Positions 1 through 8,087 of a stretch of 64,000 nt of DNA are shown here, piece after piece (position 1 is the first letter of the stretch; each line of letters begins with the position of its first letter). A model generated the notes under the pieces. The model saw nothing but the letters and a program-made list of their open reading frames with translations, was not told the origin of the DNA and ran no database searches. The position numbers were made by a program, and so were the translations under genes. Location: the NCBI RefSeq assembly GCF_002849615.1, contig NZ_PDNV01000005.1, positions 290,011 through 354,010 on the forward strand, given 5' to 3'. The DNA is from Pollutimonas nitritireducens. GTDB taxonomy: Bacteria; Pseudomonadota; Gammaproteobacteria; Burkholderiales; Burkholderiaceae_B.

Positions 1-489
1 TGCAGGGTCGCCTGGCGGTTCTTTTGTATCCAGGACCGGAGCGGTTCATGCAATTCTTGCGGCCAGCCGAGGTAGGCGCTTTGCATTTGGAGTGCGAACG
101 TCTGGGCAAAATCCCCCATCAGTTCGACTTCCCCTCGGGGCAGCGTGCAAGCGAGCCGAGCGGCAATATCACGACAAACGGGCGCATAGGTGTCAATATA
201 TGCCGGCGTGAAATACGAGTCGACAATACGACGATATTCGGAGTGGATCGGAGGGTCCATGCCATTCGGCACTGACAAATGCGCTGACACTTCACTGCTG
301 AACGTCTCGGGATCATTCAGTATGGCCACCACGTCGGCATGCCGGAATACAGACCAATTAAGAAACTCGCTGTGGGCTACCGGGCATGTGCGCCGCATTT
401 GATCATAACCGGCGATCTGATTGTGGAGTACGGCGTCCGCCCGAGGATCCCAGTCGGCAACCGGGCACTGAGTGATGACTTCTTTCACG
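1..489 (-). CDS. Cytochrome P450, N-terminal part (gene runs off the left edge)
   Basis: About 163 residues are visible from a GTG start at 487-489, preceded at proper spacing by AAGGTAG. The protein opens KEVITQCPVADWDP. Further in it carries VFRHADVVAILNDPETFSS and then GMDPPIHSEYRRIVDSYFTP, which matches the PPxHxxxRRxVxxxFTP region (B-C helices) of soluble bacterial P450s. The heme-binding Cys loop lies outside the window, so catalytic integrity cannot be judged. Bacterial class I P450s hydroxylate small organic substrates using ferredoxin partners; the substrate is unknown here. An FNR-like box lies upstream. Family assignment is confident, function is not. Confidence 0.8.
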
Positions 490-572
490 TAAGACTACCT
501 TGACTTATTGGCAATGACCTCCGCTACTATATATCTTTTACGCCACGACAAGCGAAATCTTCGCCGTAAACC

Positions 573-586
573 ATGATGCAGGTCAA
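573..586 (-). promoter_or_regulatory. Candidate FNR/ANR-type box upstream of the P450
   Basis: On the minus strand the sequence reads TTGAC-CTGC-ATCAT, matching 8 of 10 arm positions of the FNR/CRP-family consensus TTGAT-N4-ATCAA. A TATAGT hexamer around 526-531 would put a transcript start near 519, about 60 bases from the box centre, a spacing used by class I activators. This is inference from motif matching only. Confidence 0.35.
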
Positions 587-605
587 TGATTACTCAAGAA
601 GAGGA

Positions 606-1190
606 CTAATCCTGCAGTTTCGTCACTTTTGTGCCCTCTACGCTTAAATTCGCCATCAAGCCAGTGTTAGTCAGTACGATGACGCTTACCGGGTCAGCGG
701 CCGTTCGCAGATCCAGCTGACCATCAGCCCCGACCTTGATAATGGCAACGGACGCATCCGCCCCCGCCGTCCAACCATTACTTTGAACAAAGTTATCAAG
801 CGCTTGCCGCGTCATGAATAAGAAGATGATTGCCTTGGACTGCGCACCTATATGCAAACCGGACGATCCCGTTACGGTACTGTAATAGTCCTTGGTTTTT
901 CCGTTCACGCGCAAAGCTCCTTCACCGTACTCGCCGCCGACCACGATACCTGTCGCCAAGACTGATGGGAAAACCAGTACTCCACGGGCTCTGGTGACGA
1001 GCTCGTTAGAGCCTTGAACCGTACTATATAGACGATCCAGCGTTGCGTTTACGTTGTCGTCGATCTCTTGTCTACGAGCGGCACCTCTCTTCGGTTTGCT
1101 CGACATCGGCGTTGTAGTGCAACCCGACATCAGTAATGCAGTTCCGCCGATCAGCGTTGCGCCCCGGACCAGAAACTCTCTCTTATGCAT
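606..1190 (-). CDS. SYLF/Ysc84-domain lipoprotein
   Basis: A 194-residue protein starting at the ATG at 1188-1190, behind GGAG; an upstream in-frame start lacks a good ribosome site. The N-terminus MHKREFLVRGATLIGGTALL ends in a lipobox with Cys24 (LMSGC), so the protein is probably an outer-membrane or periplasmic lipoprotein. The rest resembles the SYLF (Ysc84-like, lipid-binding) domain: VTRARGVLVFPSV, GGEYGEGALRV and the closing TGLMANLSVEGTKVTKL. SYLF proteins bind phosphoinositides in eukaryotes; the bacterial role is poorly known. It is the last gene of a three-gene minus-strand set with the 23-residue peptide and the 308-residue membrane protein. Confidence 0.8.
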   Translation of the reverse strand: MHKREFLVRGATLIGGTALLMSGCTTTPMSSKPKRGAARRQEIDDNVNATLDRLYSTVQGSNELVTRARGVLVFPSVLATGIVVGGEYGEGALRVNGKTKDYYSTVTGSSGLHIGAQSKAIIFLFMTRQALDNFVQSNGWTAGADASVAIIKVGADGQLDLRTAADPVSVIVLTNTGLMANLSVEGTKVTKLQD

Positions 1191-1233
1191 TTCGCTCTCC
1201 TCAGAGTGAGGTACCACCTGCCTGAAGATGGCG

Positions 1234-1305
1234 CTACGTTAGCAACGCGATCAAAATAATGATGGGAATGGGTATGCCCAGGAAAAACAAAAGCAATGAA
1301 CGCAT
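1234..1305 (-). CDS. 23-residue hydrophobic membrane peptide
   Basis: A very short gene, ATG at 1303-1305 and stop TAG at 1234-1236, with an ideal AAGGAG six bases before the start. The product MRSLLLFFLGIPIPIIILIA plus LLT is almost wholly hydrophobic and can form one transmembrane segment with a Pro-Ile-Pro kink. It lies between the 308-residue membrane protein and the SYLF lipoprotein, all on the same strand with short gaps, so co-transcription is likely. The function is unknown. Confidence comes from the ribosome site and composition, not from a recognised family. Confidence 0.65.
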   Translation of the reverse strand: MRSLLLFFLGIPIPIIILIALLT

Positions 1306-1334
1306 ATCGGACTCCTTGGTTAAAAAATGATTCT

Positions 1335-2261
1335 TCAGCCGTCTATCGCATCGCGCCTTCGACCGCCCCAAACTGCAAAGAAACTGGCAAAGAACGCTCC
1401 ACACAATAAGGCCACGAACGTCCACAATGCCGTGCCCGCTGCCGCCTTGCGCGCCGTATCAGCCGCTTCCTTGGCGGTTGCCTGCGCGCTCTCCAACGTT
1501 TGGACGGCTTGCGTATAGACGTCGTCTACGCGCGCCTCCGCCTCTTGCGGACTGAGTTTCGTCCGCTGTGCCACAAGGCTGGCAAGGTAGGATTTATCTT
1601 CAGGATCCAAGCTGCCGCTACCCACGTTTTTAACAAGAATGGTCAGCGCCTCGTTATTTCCCTGGTTACCAGTTGCATCGGCAACTGGTTGGTCAGAACG
1701 AAAGAGGCTGTCGACGAAGTAGTCCAGCTGACTACTCCCGGGCGCGCTGTCGTCTTGCCCTCCAGCCATCGCCGCGGACCCTCCGGCCACTACGGCCGTC
1801 GCTGCGCCGGAGGCAACCGAACCGACCGCTTTGGCACCGCCACTGATCATCCCGCCGATTGCCGAGCCCAGAAACACCGCCGTCACCAGAGTCGCGACTG
1901 CCCAGCTGAGCATGCCGTGCGCCGTATCACGAAAATACACTTCGTCGCGATCCGCATCAGCCCATCGGACGCGCAGTCGCCCAGCCAGGTAGCCCCCCAT
2001 GCCGGAAGCGATGATCTGCGTGAGAGCCAACCAAATCGCGGTCGAGATGCCGATCGTAGTGGCGCTGGCGCCCTCGGGTGACCAGGGTGAGACGGATGAC
2101 AGACCCAGGCCCATACCCAAAATCACCAGAATTAGGGAAAGCGCTGCGGCCGCTGCCGCACCGGCGAAAATCGCTGGCCACGACGTGGCGGAAGCCTGCG
2201 CGGGTGCGACCTGACGGCCGGCCACCCCGTAGGGCAAAGGTTCAGTGTGTTCTCGTTGCAT
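1335..2261 (-). CDS. Multi-pass membrane protein of unknown function
   Basis: 308 residues from an ATG preceded by GAGGAG. Four hydrophobic stretches are visible: residues about 25-50 (Ala-rich, WPAIFAGAAAAAALSLILVI), 73-95, 117-160 (Gly/Ala-rich) and 275-300 (TALWTFVALLCGAFFASFFA), ending in a basic GGRRRD tail. Between the last two lies a long soluble segment that ends in a coiled-coil-like run (TQAVQTLESAQATAKEAADT). The Gly/Ala-rich segment recalls glycine-zipper membrane proteins. It heads the module with the 23-residue peptide and the SYLF lipoprotein. I recognise it only as a conserved hypothetical type and assign no activity. Confidence 0.75.
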   Translation of the reverse strand: MQREHTEPLPYGVAGRQVAPAQASATSWPAIFAGAAAAAALSLILVILGMGLGLSSVSPWSPEGASATTIGISTAIWLALTQIIASGMGGYLAGRLRVRWADADRDEVYFRDTAHGMLSWAVATLVTAVFLGSAIGGMISGGAKAVGSVASGAATAVVAGGSAAMAGGQDDSAPGSSQLDYFVDSLFRSDQPVADATGNQGNNEALTILVKNVGSGSLDPEDKSYLASLVAQRTKLSPQEAEARVDDVYTQAVQTLESAQATAKEAADTARKAAAGTALWTFVALLCGAFFASFFAVWGGRRRDAIDG

Positions 2262-2345
2262 TGTCGACTCCTCGCTACATCATGTTTGCTGGTTTCTTGG
2301 CCCGTACAAGTAACGTATAACGCGATCATCGCGTGCGGGCGTGCT

Positions 2346-2731
2346 GACACAGCAAAGCACGTGCCTGGAATCAGGACACCAACGATCGGCTTACGGTTTT
2401 TGATGCCTCCAGCAAGTATCTGCTCGAGACGTACCCCGCCCCTTTCTTCCCTCCCGGGACCTGGCCGGGCTGGCGCGACATTCTATTCATTATTGGCCTG
2501 GGGCTATGCAATGGCGCGGCCCAGTTGCTGTTGATTGCGGCCTTTCAGCGCGTCAATGCGTCCACACTCGCGCCGTTCAATTATTTCCAGTTGCTGATGG
2601 CGCTCGCCTTCAGCACTTTGTGGTTCAAGCAGGCACCCGATCTCCTGGCACAGGCCGGCATCGTGCTTATCGTGCTTGCCGGAATCTTCCTGGCGACGCG
2701 TCGTGATCCCGCTCGGTCAACCCCTCAATAG
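2346..2731 (+). pseudogene. Remnant of a DMT/EamA-family transporter (C-terminal part)
   Basis: This frame is open from just after a TGA near 2343 to the TAG at 2731 and lacks a convincing start or ribosome site. Its last roughly 80 residues match the C-terminal end of EamA-type drug/metabolite transporters: WRDILFIIGLGLCNGAAQLL, then AFQRVNASTLAPFNYFQLLM and AGIVLIVLAGIFLATRRDP. Full-length members have about 300 residues and ten helices; only the last three or four helices remain. The first 40 residues do not look like a transporter, which suggests an old deletion joint. It overlaps the 3' end of ghrA by 7 bases on the other strand. Confidence 0.7.
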
Positions 2732-3654
2732 CCGCGATCGCGCAACACCACGCCGCTCAAGGTCTCGCCAGCCATGTACTGCCTGATTTTTCCGGCGACC
2801 TGCTCGATGGTCTCCTCCCGCAGGCTGGCGGCCGCGGTATGGGGAGTAATGGTAATACGTCGGTCACGCCAGAACGGATGTCCCTTTGGCAAAGGCTCCT
2901 GACGGAATACATCCAGGGTCGCACCGCGCAGGTGGCCGGAGTCCAGCAGCGACAGCAAGTCTTCCTCGACCAGGTGCTCACCCCTCCCAAGATTGATGAC
3001 ATAGGCGCCGCCAGGCAGTTGCGCTAGCGTGTTGCGGCACAATATCCCCGTTGTGTCCGCGGTGAGCGGCAATAGGTTGATCAAAACCCGAGTACGGGCA
3101 AGGAACACAGGCAGTCCACCTTCTCCGGAATAGCTTTCGATTCCAGGTATCTGTTTGGCACTACGGGACCATCCTGCAACGGGATAATCGAGTCCGGCCA
3201 GTGTCTGCGCGACTCGGGCACCCATCACGCCCATACCCATCACTCCCACCGTCCACTCTTTCCTTTTAATATTGCCCAGGGGCCGCCAGAGTTGCTGTTG
3301 CTGTTGCATTTCGTACTCGTCGAACTGGCGTGAGGCCCGCACGAGTGCATACACGGCATATTCGGCCATCTGCGCTGACATTCCCGCATCTTCCAGGCGT
3401 ATTACGGCCACGTCTTCCGCCAAACCGGGAAGCTTGACCACCGCGTCCACCCCCGCACCAAGGTTGAACACCGCCTTCAATCCGGATTCGCGCAAAAAGA
3501 GGTCTTGAGGAGGGTTCCATACGATGGCCAGCTGCGCGTCTATCGAGGGACCGCCATCCAGCCACGGATGAATTTCCGCAGCTGGAATCAATGCCTGCAA
3601 CGGCTTCATCCAGCTATCAGGATCGGCATGGGCAGAGGCAAAAATAATTTTCAC
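2725..3654 (-). CDS. ghrA: Glyoxylate/hydroxypyruvate reductase A (D-2-hydroxyacid dehydrogenase)
   Basis: 309 residues, the usual length of GhrA (about 312). It shows the NAD(P)-binding segment VGVMGMGVMGARVAQTLAGL with its glycine loop near residue 140, the LGRGEHLVEEDLLSLLDSG substrate/NAD segment, and TLDVFRQEPLPKGHPFW followed by ITITPHTAA, holding the catalytic His. The enzyme reduces glyoxylate and hydroxypyruvate to glycolate and D-glycerate in the cytoplasm. It is divergent from the class III aminotransferase, sharing a 78-base control region with a strong palindrome. An aminotransferase making a 2-oxo acid beside a 2-oxo-acid reductase is a sensible pairing, but that link is inference. 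Confidence 0.85.
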   Translation of the reverse strand: MKIIFASAHADPDSWMKPLQALIPAAEIHPWLDGGPSIDAQLAIVWNPPQDLFLRESGLKAVFNLGAGVDAVVKLPGLAEDVAVIRLEDAGMSAQMAEYAVYALVRASRQFDEYEMQQQQQLWRPLGNIKRKEWTVGVMGMGVMGARVAQTLAGLDYPVAGWSRSAKQIPGIESYSGEGGLPVFLARTRVLINLLPLTADTTGILCRNTLAQLPGGAYVINLGRGEHLVEEDLLSLLDSGHLRGATLDVFRQEPLPKGHPFWRDRRITITPHTAAASLREETIEQVAGKIRQYMAGETLSGVVLRDRGY

Positions 3655-3686
3655 GCAAGTGGCTCACTATAAGAAATGTACGATAA

Positions 3687-3707
3687 GTTCATATATGATA
3701 TATCAAC
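3687..3707. promoter_or_regulatory. Near-perfect 21-bp palindromic operator candidate
   Basis: The site reads GTTc-ATATAT-g-ATATAT-cAAC around a central base at 3697. Only the C/G pair at the fourth position of each arm breaks the dyad. It sits in the short gap between divergent ghrA (start 3654) and the aminotransferase (start 3733). FadR-type GntR regulators bind short AT-rich dyads, and such a regulator is encoded directly downstream (5072-5785), so it is the first candidate ligand. Confidence 0.5.
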
Positions 3708-3732
3708 ATTATTTAACTTGTCAGGAGCCGAT

Positions 3733-5100
3733 ATGTCCTCGTTTTCGCCCGCACAAAGCCGCGATATCAAACACCAGATGCACCCTTATACCAATGATGT
3801 TGCCCATAAAACCATCGGGCCACGTATCATCGAACGCGGCGAAGGCATTTATGTTTACGACGATCAGGGCAACAAATTTCTGGAAGCGATGGCTGGCTTG
3901 TGGAGCGTGGCAGTGGGATTCGGCGAACCACGGCTGGTGGAGGCGGCCACCCGACAATTGCAGAAGCTGCCCTATTACCATACCTTCACCCATAAGTCCC
4001 ACTCACCCTCAATCGAGCTGGCCGAAAAACTTGTGGACTACACGCAAGGCCGCATGTCGCGGGTGTTCTTCACCAACTCTGGTTCTGAAGCCAATGACAC
4101 GGTAGTCAAGATGGTCTGGTATTACAACAATGCACTGGGGCGTACGCAAAAAAAGAAAATCATCTCTCGCAAGCGCGGTTATCACGGCGTAACAGTGGCG
4201 TCAGCCAGCATGACGGGTCTGGTCGGCAACCATCGCGATTTCGACCTTCCCTTGCCGCAAATGAAGCACACCAGTTGCCCGCACTTCTACCGTGAAGGCC
4301 AGCCCGGCGAATCAGAAGTTGACTTCGCGAGCCGCATGGAGGCCGAATTGGAAGCGATGATTATTCAGGAAGGACCGGAAACGGTGGCGGCATTCATCGG
4401 CGAGCCGGTAATGGGCGCTGGCGGCGTCATTGTGCCTCCAGACACTTACTGGGGAAAAATTCAGGCGGTGTGCCGCAAGTACGACCTTCTGATCATCGCC
4501 GATGAAGTCATCACCGGCTTCGGGCGATTGGGCAAGCGTTTCGGTTCCGATGTCTATGGAATCGAACCGGACATCATGGTGCTGTCAAAGCAAATCACAT
4601 CATCATATCAACCGCTGGCGGCGGTTATGCTCAATGACGATGTTGCGTCGGTCATTTCGGAACACAGCGGCAGGTTGGGCAGCTTCGGGCACGGCTACAC
4701 GGCAAGCGGCCACCCGGTCGCCACCGCTGTAGCGATCGAGAACCTGAACATCATCCAGGAGCGCAAGCTCGTCGAAAACGCTGCAACCACCGGTGCCATC
4801 ATGCAGGCCGCCTTGCGGGAACTGGCTGGCCATCCGCTGGTTGGTGAAGTACGGGGATTAGGCCTGATCGCGGCCGTGGAACTCGTGGCCGACAAAGAAA
4901 GTCGGCGTCCATTCGACCCGCTGGGCAAAGCCGGTGCGGCCGTTTACGGGCGTGCGCACGAGAACGGTCTGATTGTGCGGGCTATTCAAGACACTATTGC
5001 GTTCTGTCCCCCACTGATTATCACTCCTGAACAAGTCTCCGACATGGTGGCCCGGTTCGCCAAGACGCTCGATGAAGTCCAAAAGTCTCTCCAGGTCTGA
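3733..5100 (+). CDS. Class III (omega-type) PLP aminotransferase
   Basis: 455 residues from the ATG at 3733, which has AGGAG six bases upstream; an in-frame ATG at 3676 lacks one. Class III marks are clear: FFTNSGSEANDTVVKMVWYY for PLP phosphate binding, RKRGYHGVTVASAS, LLIIADEVITGFGRLGKRFG holding the PLP-binding Asp, and the Schiff-base lysine at about residue 286 in VLSKQITSSYQPLAAV. The family moves amino groups between omega-amino acids, diamines or amines and pyruvate or 2-oxoglutarate; the exact donor cannot be read. The downstream GntR gene overlaps its end by 29 bases, implying one transcript. Confidence 0.85.
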   Translation: MSSFSPAQSRDIKHQMHPYTNDVAHKTIGPRIIERGEGIYVYDDQGNKFLEAMAGLWSVAVGFGEPRLVEAATRQLQKLPYYHTFTHKSHSPSIELAEKLVDYTQGRMSRVFFTNSGSEANDTVVKMVWYYNNALGRTQKKKIISRKRGYHGVTVASASMTGLVGNHRDFDLPLPQMKHTSCPHFYREGQPGESEVDFASRMEAELEAMIIQEGPETVAAFIGEPVMGAGGVIVPPDTYWGKIQAVCRKYDLLIIADEVITGFGRLGKRFGSDVYGIEPDIMVLSKQITSSYQPLAAVMLNDDVASVISEHSGRLGSFGHGYTASGHPVATAVAIENLNIIQERKLVENAATTGAIMQAALRELAGHPLVGEVRGLGLIAAVELVADKESRRPFDPLGKAGAAVYGRAHENGLIVRAIQDTIAFCPPLIITPEQVSDMVARFAKTLDEVQKSLQV

Positions 5101-5785
5101 CTGCGTGCCTTCCGCGAACCGCCAGAATCCGTTTCAAAATCTGGCGTCACCTACGCTGCTTCAAGAGCAGGTATATCGCCAGATCACGGAAAAGCTGATA
5201 ACGGGTGAATTGCGCCCTGGCGACCAACTGATCCTGCGCCAGCTATCGTCTGCCATGGGCACAAGTCCCATGCCCGTACGCGACGCGCTTCAGCGACTTG
5301 CCGCACAGGGCGTACTGGTGGGGAGACGAACACTATGTGTGCCGACGCTCTCACCCCAGGAACTCGCCGACATCCGCGACATCCGCCTTACCCTCGAGGG
5401 ACTGGTGGTGGTTCGGGCGGTCAAACTGGCAAATAGCGAAGGCCTTGCCGTGCTGTCCAGTCATTACCAACAGATGGAGGTGGCCGCAGAAAACAATGAT
5501 TTGCGCCACTTCTTGAAGGCCAATGCGCATTTCCATCTGCAAATTGTGCATATGGCGCACTCTCCGGTTCTGACCGGGATCATCGAACCGCTATGGCTAC
5601 GGCTGGGTCCTGCCATTAAACTCAGTGATCAGGAGCAACGCCAGTTGCCCCTGACTTTACCGGTCCACCGCAAAATACTGGACGCCTTCAACGCACGGGA
5701 TGTGGATGCCGCCCAAGAAGCACTGCGCGAAGATATCCTGGATAGCTTTGGGGCCTTGCCAGAAATCGGCTCGTCGTTAGAATAG
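5072..5785 (+). CDS. GntR-family transcriptional regulator (FadR subfamily, FCD domain)
   Basis: 237 residues as drawn. A winged helix lies at about 30-95 (LLQEQVYRQITEKLITGELR, then GDQLILRQLSSAMGTSPMPV with the recognition helix). An all-alpha FCD ligand domain follows at about 105-225, with the metal-ligand type pattern RHFLKANAHFHLQIVHMAHS. The ATG at 5072 lies inside the aminotransferase gene with a poor ribosome site; a GTG at 5105 behind CAGG is an equally good start. The protein probably represses the adjacent aminotransferase and perhaps ghrA through the dyad at 3687-3707, responding to a carboxylic-acid effector. The target and effector are inference. Confidence 0.85.
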   Translation: MKSKSLSRSDCVPSANRQNPFQNLASPTLLQEQVYRQITEKLITGELRPGDQLILRQLSSAMGTSPMPVRDALQRLAAQGVLVGRRTLCVPTLSPQELADIRDIRLTLEGLVVVRAVKLANSEGLAVLSSHYQQMEVAAENNDLRHFLKANAHFHLQIVHMAHSPVLTGIIEPLWLRLGPAIKLSDQEQRQLPLTLPVHRKILDAFNARDVDAAQEALREDILDSFGALPEIGSSLE

Positions 5786-5847
5786 GCATATTGGTTGCTA
5801 TGGCAACGGGCTGCACGCTGGCTTTGTGAAGCTTCTCGGGAATCTTG

Positions 5848-6789
5848 ATGAAATACGTTGACTACTACAAAGTGCTGGGCGTCGAACGCGACGCCACACT
5901 CGCCGATATAAAAAAAGCTTATCGCAAGCTGGCTCACAAGTATCATCCCGATATGTCGAAAGGAACGGCTAGCGAGGAAAAGTTCAAGGAAATTTCGGTC
6001 GCCTATTCCACTCTCAAGGACCCCGAAAAGCGCGCTGCCTACGATGAATTGGGACGGCATCGTCCGGGTGAGGATTTTGTCCCCCCGCATCAATGGCAGG
6101 AACACTTCCAAGACGGCACCAGCAACTTCGCCGACGTAGACCTTGCCGACATATTGGCGGCCTTTGCCGCTGCCCAACATCCAGAGCGCCGCGGACGGTC
6201 CCAGTCCGCCACGCGTGGGCCAGACTATGAAGTCCCAGTCTCTGTGACCCTGGAACAGATCTACAGCGGTGCCGAAACGGAGATCAGTGTGTCGGTACCC
6301 GAATATGATGCCCGCGGATTGCTGCACCAAGTTCCCAAAACGTTTCGTGTCCGCATCCCCAAGGGGGCTACCGACGGTCAACGCCTGCGCTTGCCCGAAA
6401 AGGGTGGCAGTGGCTTGCGCGGCGGCAAGGCCGGCGACCTGTATATTGTTATGAAAATACAACCTCACAAGCTCTACCGGGTCAGCGGCGACGACCTGTA
6501 TATCGATTTGCCGCTGGCGCCTTGGGAAGCGGCATTGGGCGCAAGCGTGCAAGTCCCGACCCTGGGTGGACCCGTGGAAATGACCATCCCGCCCGGGACC
6601 ACGTCTGGTCGCAAGCTGCGGCTGGGCAAGCGCGGCTTGCCCTCCGCCTCCGGCGCTCATGGCGATCAATATGTCGTGGTCCGCATCGAGGTGCCCAAAA
6701 CCCTTACAACCCGGGAACGCGAGCTTTTTACAGAGCTTGCCGGCGCCTCGGCCTTCAAGCCATGGGCGCAGTTGCATGCAAGAGGCTAA
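5848..6789 (+). CDS. cbpA: Curved DNA-binding protein / DnaJ-like co-chaperone CbpA
   Basis: 313 residues from the ATG at 5848. The J domain (about 1-70) carries the HPD motif at 33-35 in AHKYHPDMSKG. A linker rich in Asp and Ala follows, then two DnaJ C-terminal beta domains (DYEVPVSVTLEQIYSGAETE, GDLYIVMKIQPHKLYRVSGD). There is no Cys-rich zinc region, which sets CbpA apart from DnaJ. It works with DnaK in stress and stationary phase and binds curved DNA. The gene is followed after 2 bases by cbpM, whose product inhibits it, so the two form a classic pair. Confidence 0.93.
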   Translation: MKYVDYYKVLGVERDATLADIKKAYRKLAHKYHPDMSKGTASEEKFKEISVAYSTLKDPEKRAAYDELGRHRPGEDFVPPHQWQEHFQDGTSNFADVDLADILAAFAAAQHPERRGRSQSATRGPDYEVPVSVTLEQIYSGAETEISVSVPEYDARGLLHQVPKTFRVRIPKGATDGQRLRLPEKGGSGLRGGKAGDLYIVMKIQPHKLYRVSGDDLYIDLPLAPWEAALGASVQVPTLGGPVEMTIPPGTTSGRKLRLGKRGLPSASGAHGDQYVVVRIEVPKTLTTRERELFTELAGASAFKPWAQLHARG

Positions 6790-6791
6790 CC

Positions 6792-7115
6792 ATGACCGTT
6801 CATATCACCGAGAGCGTCTGGCTTAACGCATCCGACATTTGCTCATTCGAACATCTTGTGCAAGTATCGGGCTTGAGCAATGAAGCACTGCTGGGCCTGA
6901 TCGACGCGGGCATACTCGAGCCTGCAAACAATGATCCAGCCAATTATTTTTTTCCCGTCGATTGCATTGTAGTGGCCCGCAAGGCGCGACGTTTGCGCGA
7001 CGATTTCGAACTCGACCCAGAGGGCCTCGCCGTCGCACTCAACTTGTTGCGACGTATTGAAAAACTTGAAAACCAACTGCGCGCGGTACAGGCCCGCCTG
7101 ACCCAGGACGGCTAG
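6792..7115 (+). CDS. cbpM: Chaperone modulator CbpM
   Basis: 107 residues, starting 2 bases after the cbpA stop. It has the MerR-like helical fold seen in the CbpM/DUF1488-like modulators: ICSFEHLVQVSGLSNEALLG, then GILEP, FPVDCIVVARKARRLRDDFE and a C-terminal helix GLAVALNLLRRIEKLENQLR. CbpM binds the CbpA J domain and blocks its action on DnaK. Adjacency to cbpA and the expected length (about 100) make the call secure. Confidence 0.88.
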   Translation: MTVHITESVWLNASDICSFEHLVQVSGLSNEALLGLIDAGILEPANNDPANYFFPVDCIVVARKARRLRDDFELDPEGLAVALNLLRRIEKLENQLRAVQARLTQDG

Positions 7116-7182
7116 CCGGCGCTTCACTTATACACTGTCTGTTTTGCTACGGACTCGTCATTCCACCCACCAGGAGCACGCC

Positions 7183-7731
7183 ATGAGTCAATACCAAATT
7201 GCAGTTATCGTAGGCAGCCTTCGTCAAGGTTCCTTCAATCGCAAGCTTGCGGACGGATTGGCCAAGCTGGCCCCACAGGATTTCTCCTTCAAACAACTCG
7301 AGATCGGCGATCTGCCCCTTTATAACCAGGATGACGACGGCAGCCAGGCCCAGTCCGTCCAGCGCCTGAAGAGTGAAATCGCCGCTTCCCAAGGCCTATT
7401 GTTTGTCACCCCGGAGTACAACCGGTCTATACCTGGTGTGCTGAAAAACGCCATAGATAACGCGTCGCGTCCCTACGGTGAGAACGCATGGGCGGGTAAG
7501 CCGGCCGGGGTCATCGGTGCATCGGTAGGTGCCATTGGCACAGCCATGGCGCAACAGCATCTGCGGAATATACTTGCCTATCTCGATGTCCCAACCCTTG
7601 GCCAGCCGGAAGCCTTCATTCATGCGAAAGAAGGCTTGTTTGACGATAATGGCGCTATCGGCGCCGCCAGCAAAGAGTTCCTGCAGACGTGGATGGACCA
7701 ATATGTGGCCTGGGTCAGAAAACACGCTTGA
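7183..7731 (+). CDS. NADPH-dependent FMN reductase (ChrR/YieF-like quinone reductase)
   Basis: 182 residues from the ATG at 7183 behind AGGAGC. The flavodoxin-like fold is shown by IAVIVGSLRQGSFNRKLADG, the FMN phosphate loop near residue 10. Then come LFVTPEYNRSIPGVLKNAID, the family hallmark PEYNxSxPGxLKNAID at about 75, and GKPAGVIGASVGAIGTAMAQ. These enzymes transfer two electrons from NADPH to quinones, chromate or azo dyes and limit one-electron redox cycling. It stands alone between cbpM and the convergent acylphosphatase. The physiological substrate is not readable. Confidence 0.9.
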   Translation: MSQYQIAVIVGSLRQGSFNRKLADGLAKLAPQDFSFKQLEIGDLPLYNQDDDGSQAQSVQRLKSEIAASQGLLFVTPEYNRSIPGVLKNAIDNASRPYGENAWAGKPAGVIGASVGAIGTAMAQQHLRNILAYLDVPTLGQPEAFIHAKEGLFDDNGAIGAASKEFLQTWMDQYVAWVRKHA

Positions 7732-7759
7732 TCGATACTGCGGCGACTGGACGTATTGT

Positions 7760-8056
7760 TCAGATTTGTTCAAACCGGTCGAAATAGCGTTCGGTGATTT
7801 CTTCCTGGCTGGTCACTTCTTGAACTCGTGCCGCAGGCGGGCCCATGTGTAACCAAGACAACATACGATCCACTTGGTCATGAGGCCCTTGAAGCACAGC
7901 GTCGACTGAGCCGTCATCGGCATTTCGCACCCAACCTGTTATACCCAGCATATGGGCATGACGGACAGTTGCGATGCGAAATCCGACCCCTTGGACGCGG
8001 CCAGTGATACGAACCGACAGCGTTTCGACATGACTGTCGCGATGAAGCTTTTTCAT
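7760..8056 (-). CDS. acyP: Acylphosphatase
   Basis: 98 residues, the family's usual size. The signature RITGRVQGVGFR includes the catalytic Arg27, and GITGWVRNADDGSVDAVLQG includes the catalytic Asn45. The enzyme hydrolyses acyl phosphates such as acetyl-phosphate or 1,3-bisphosphoglycerate in the cytosol. It is downstream of the GH15 gene on the same strand with a 31-base gap, so it may share its transcript. It is convergent with the FMN reductase. Confidence 0.93.
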   Translation of the reverse strand: MKKLHRDSHVETLSVRITGRVQGVGFRIATVRHAHMLGITGWVRNADDGSVDAVLQGPHDQVDRMLSWLHMGPPAARVQEVTSQEEITERYFDRFEQI

Positions 8057-8087
8057 AGTATTCCGAGCAAGTCATTGACAAGCCGTA

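Noticed and set aside
5629..6777. A 382-codon open frame on the minus strand opposite the GntR gene and cbpA.
   Set aside because: It is antisense to two well-supported genes, has no family resemblance or ribosome site, and such shadows are common in GC-rich genes with biased third positions.
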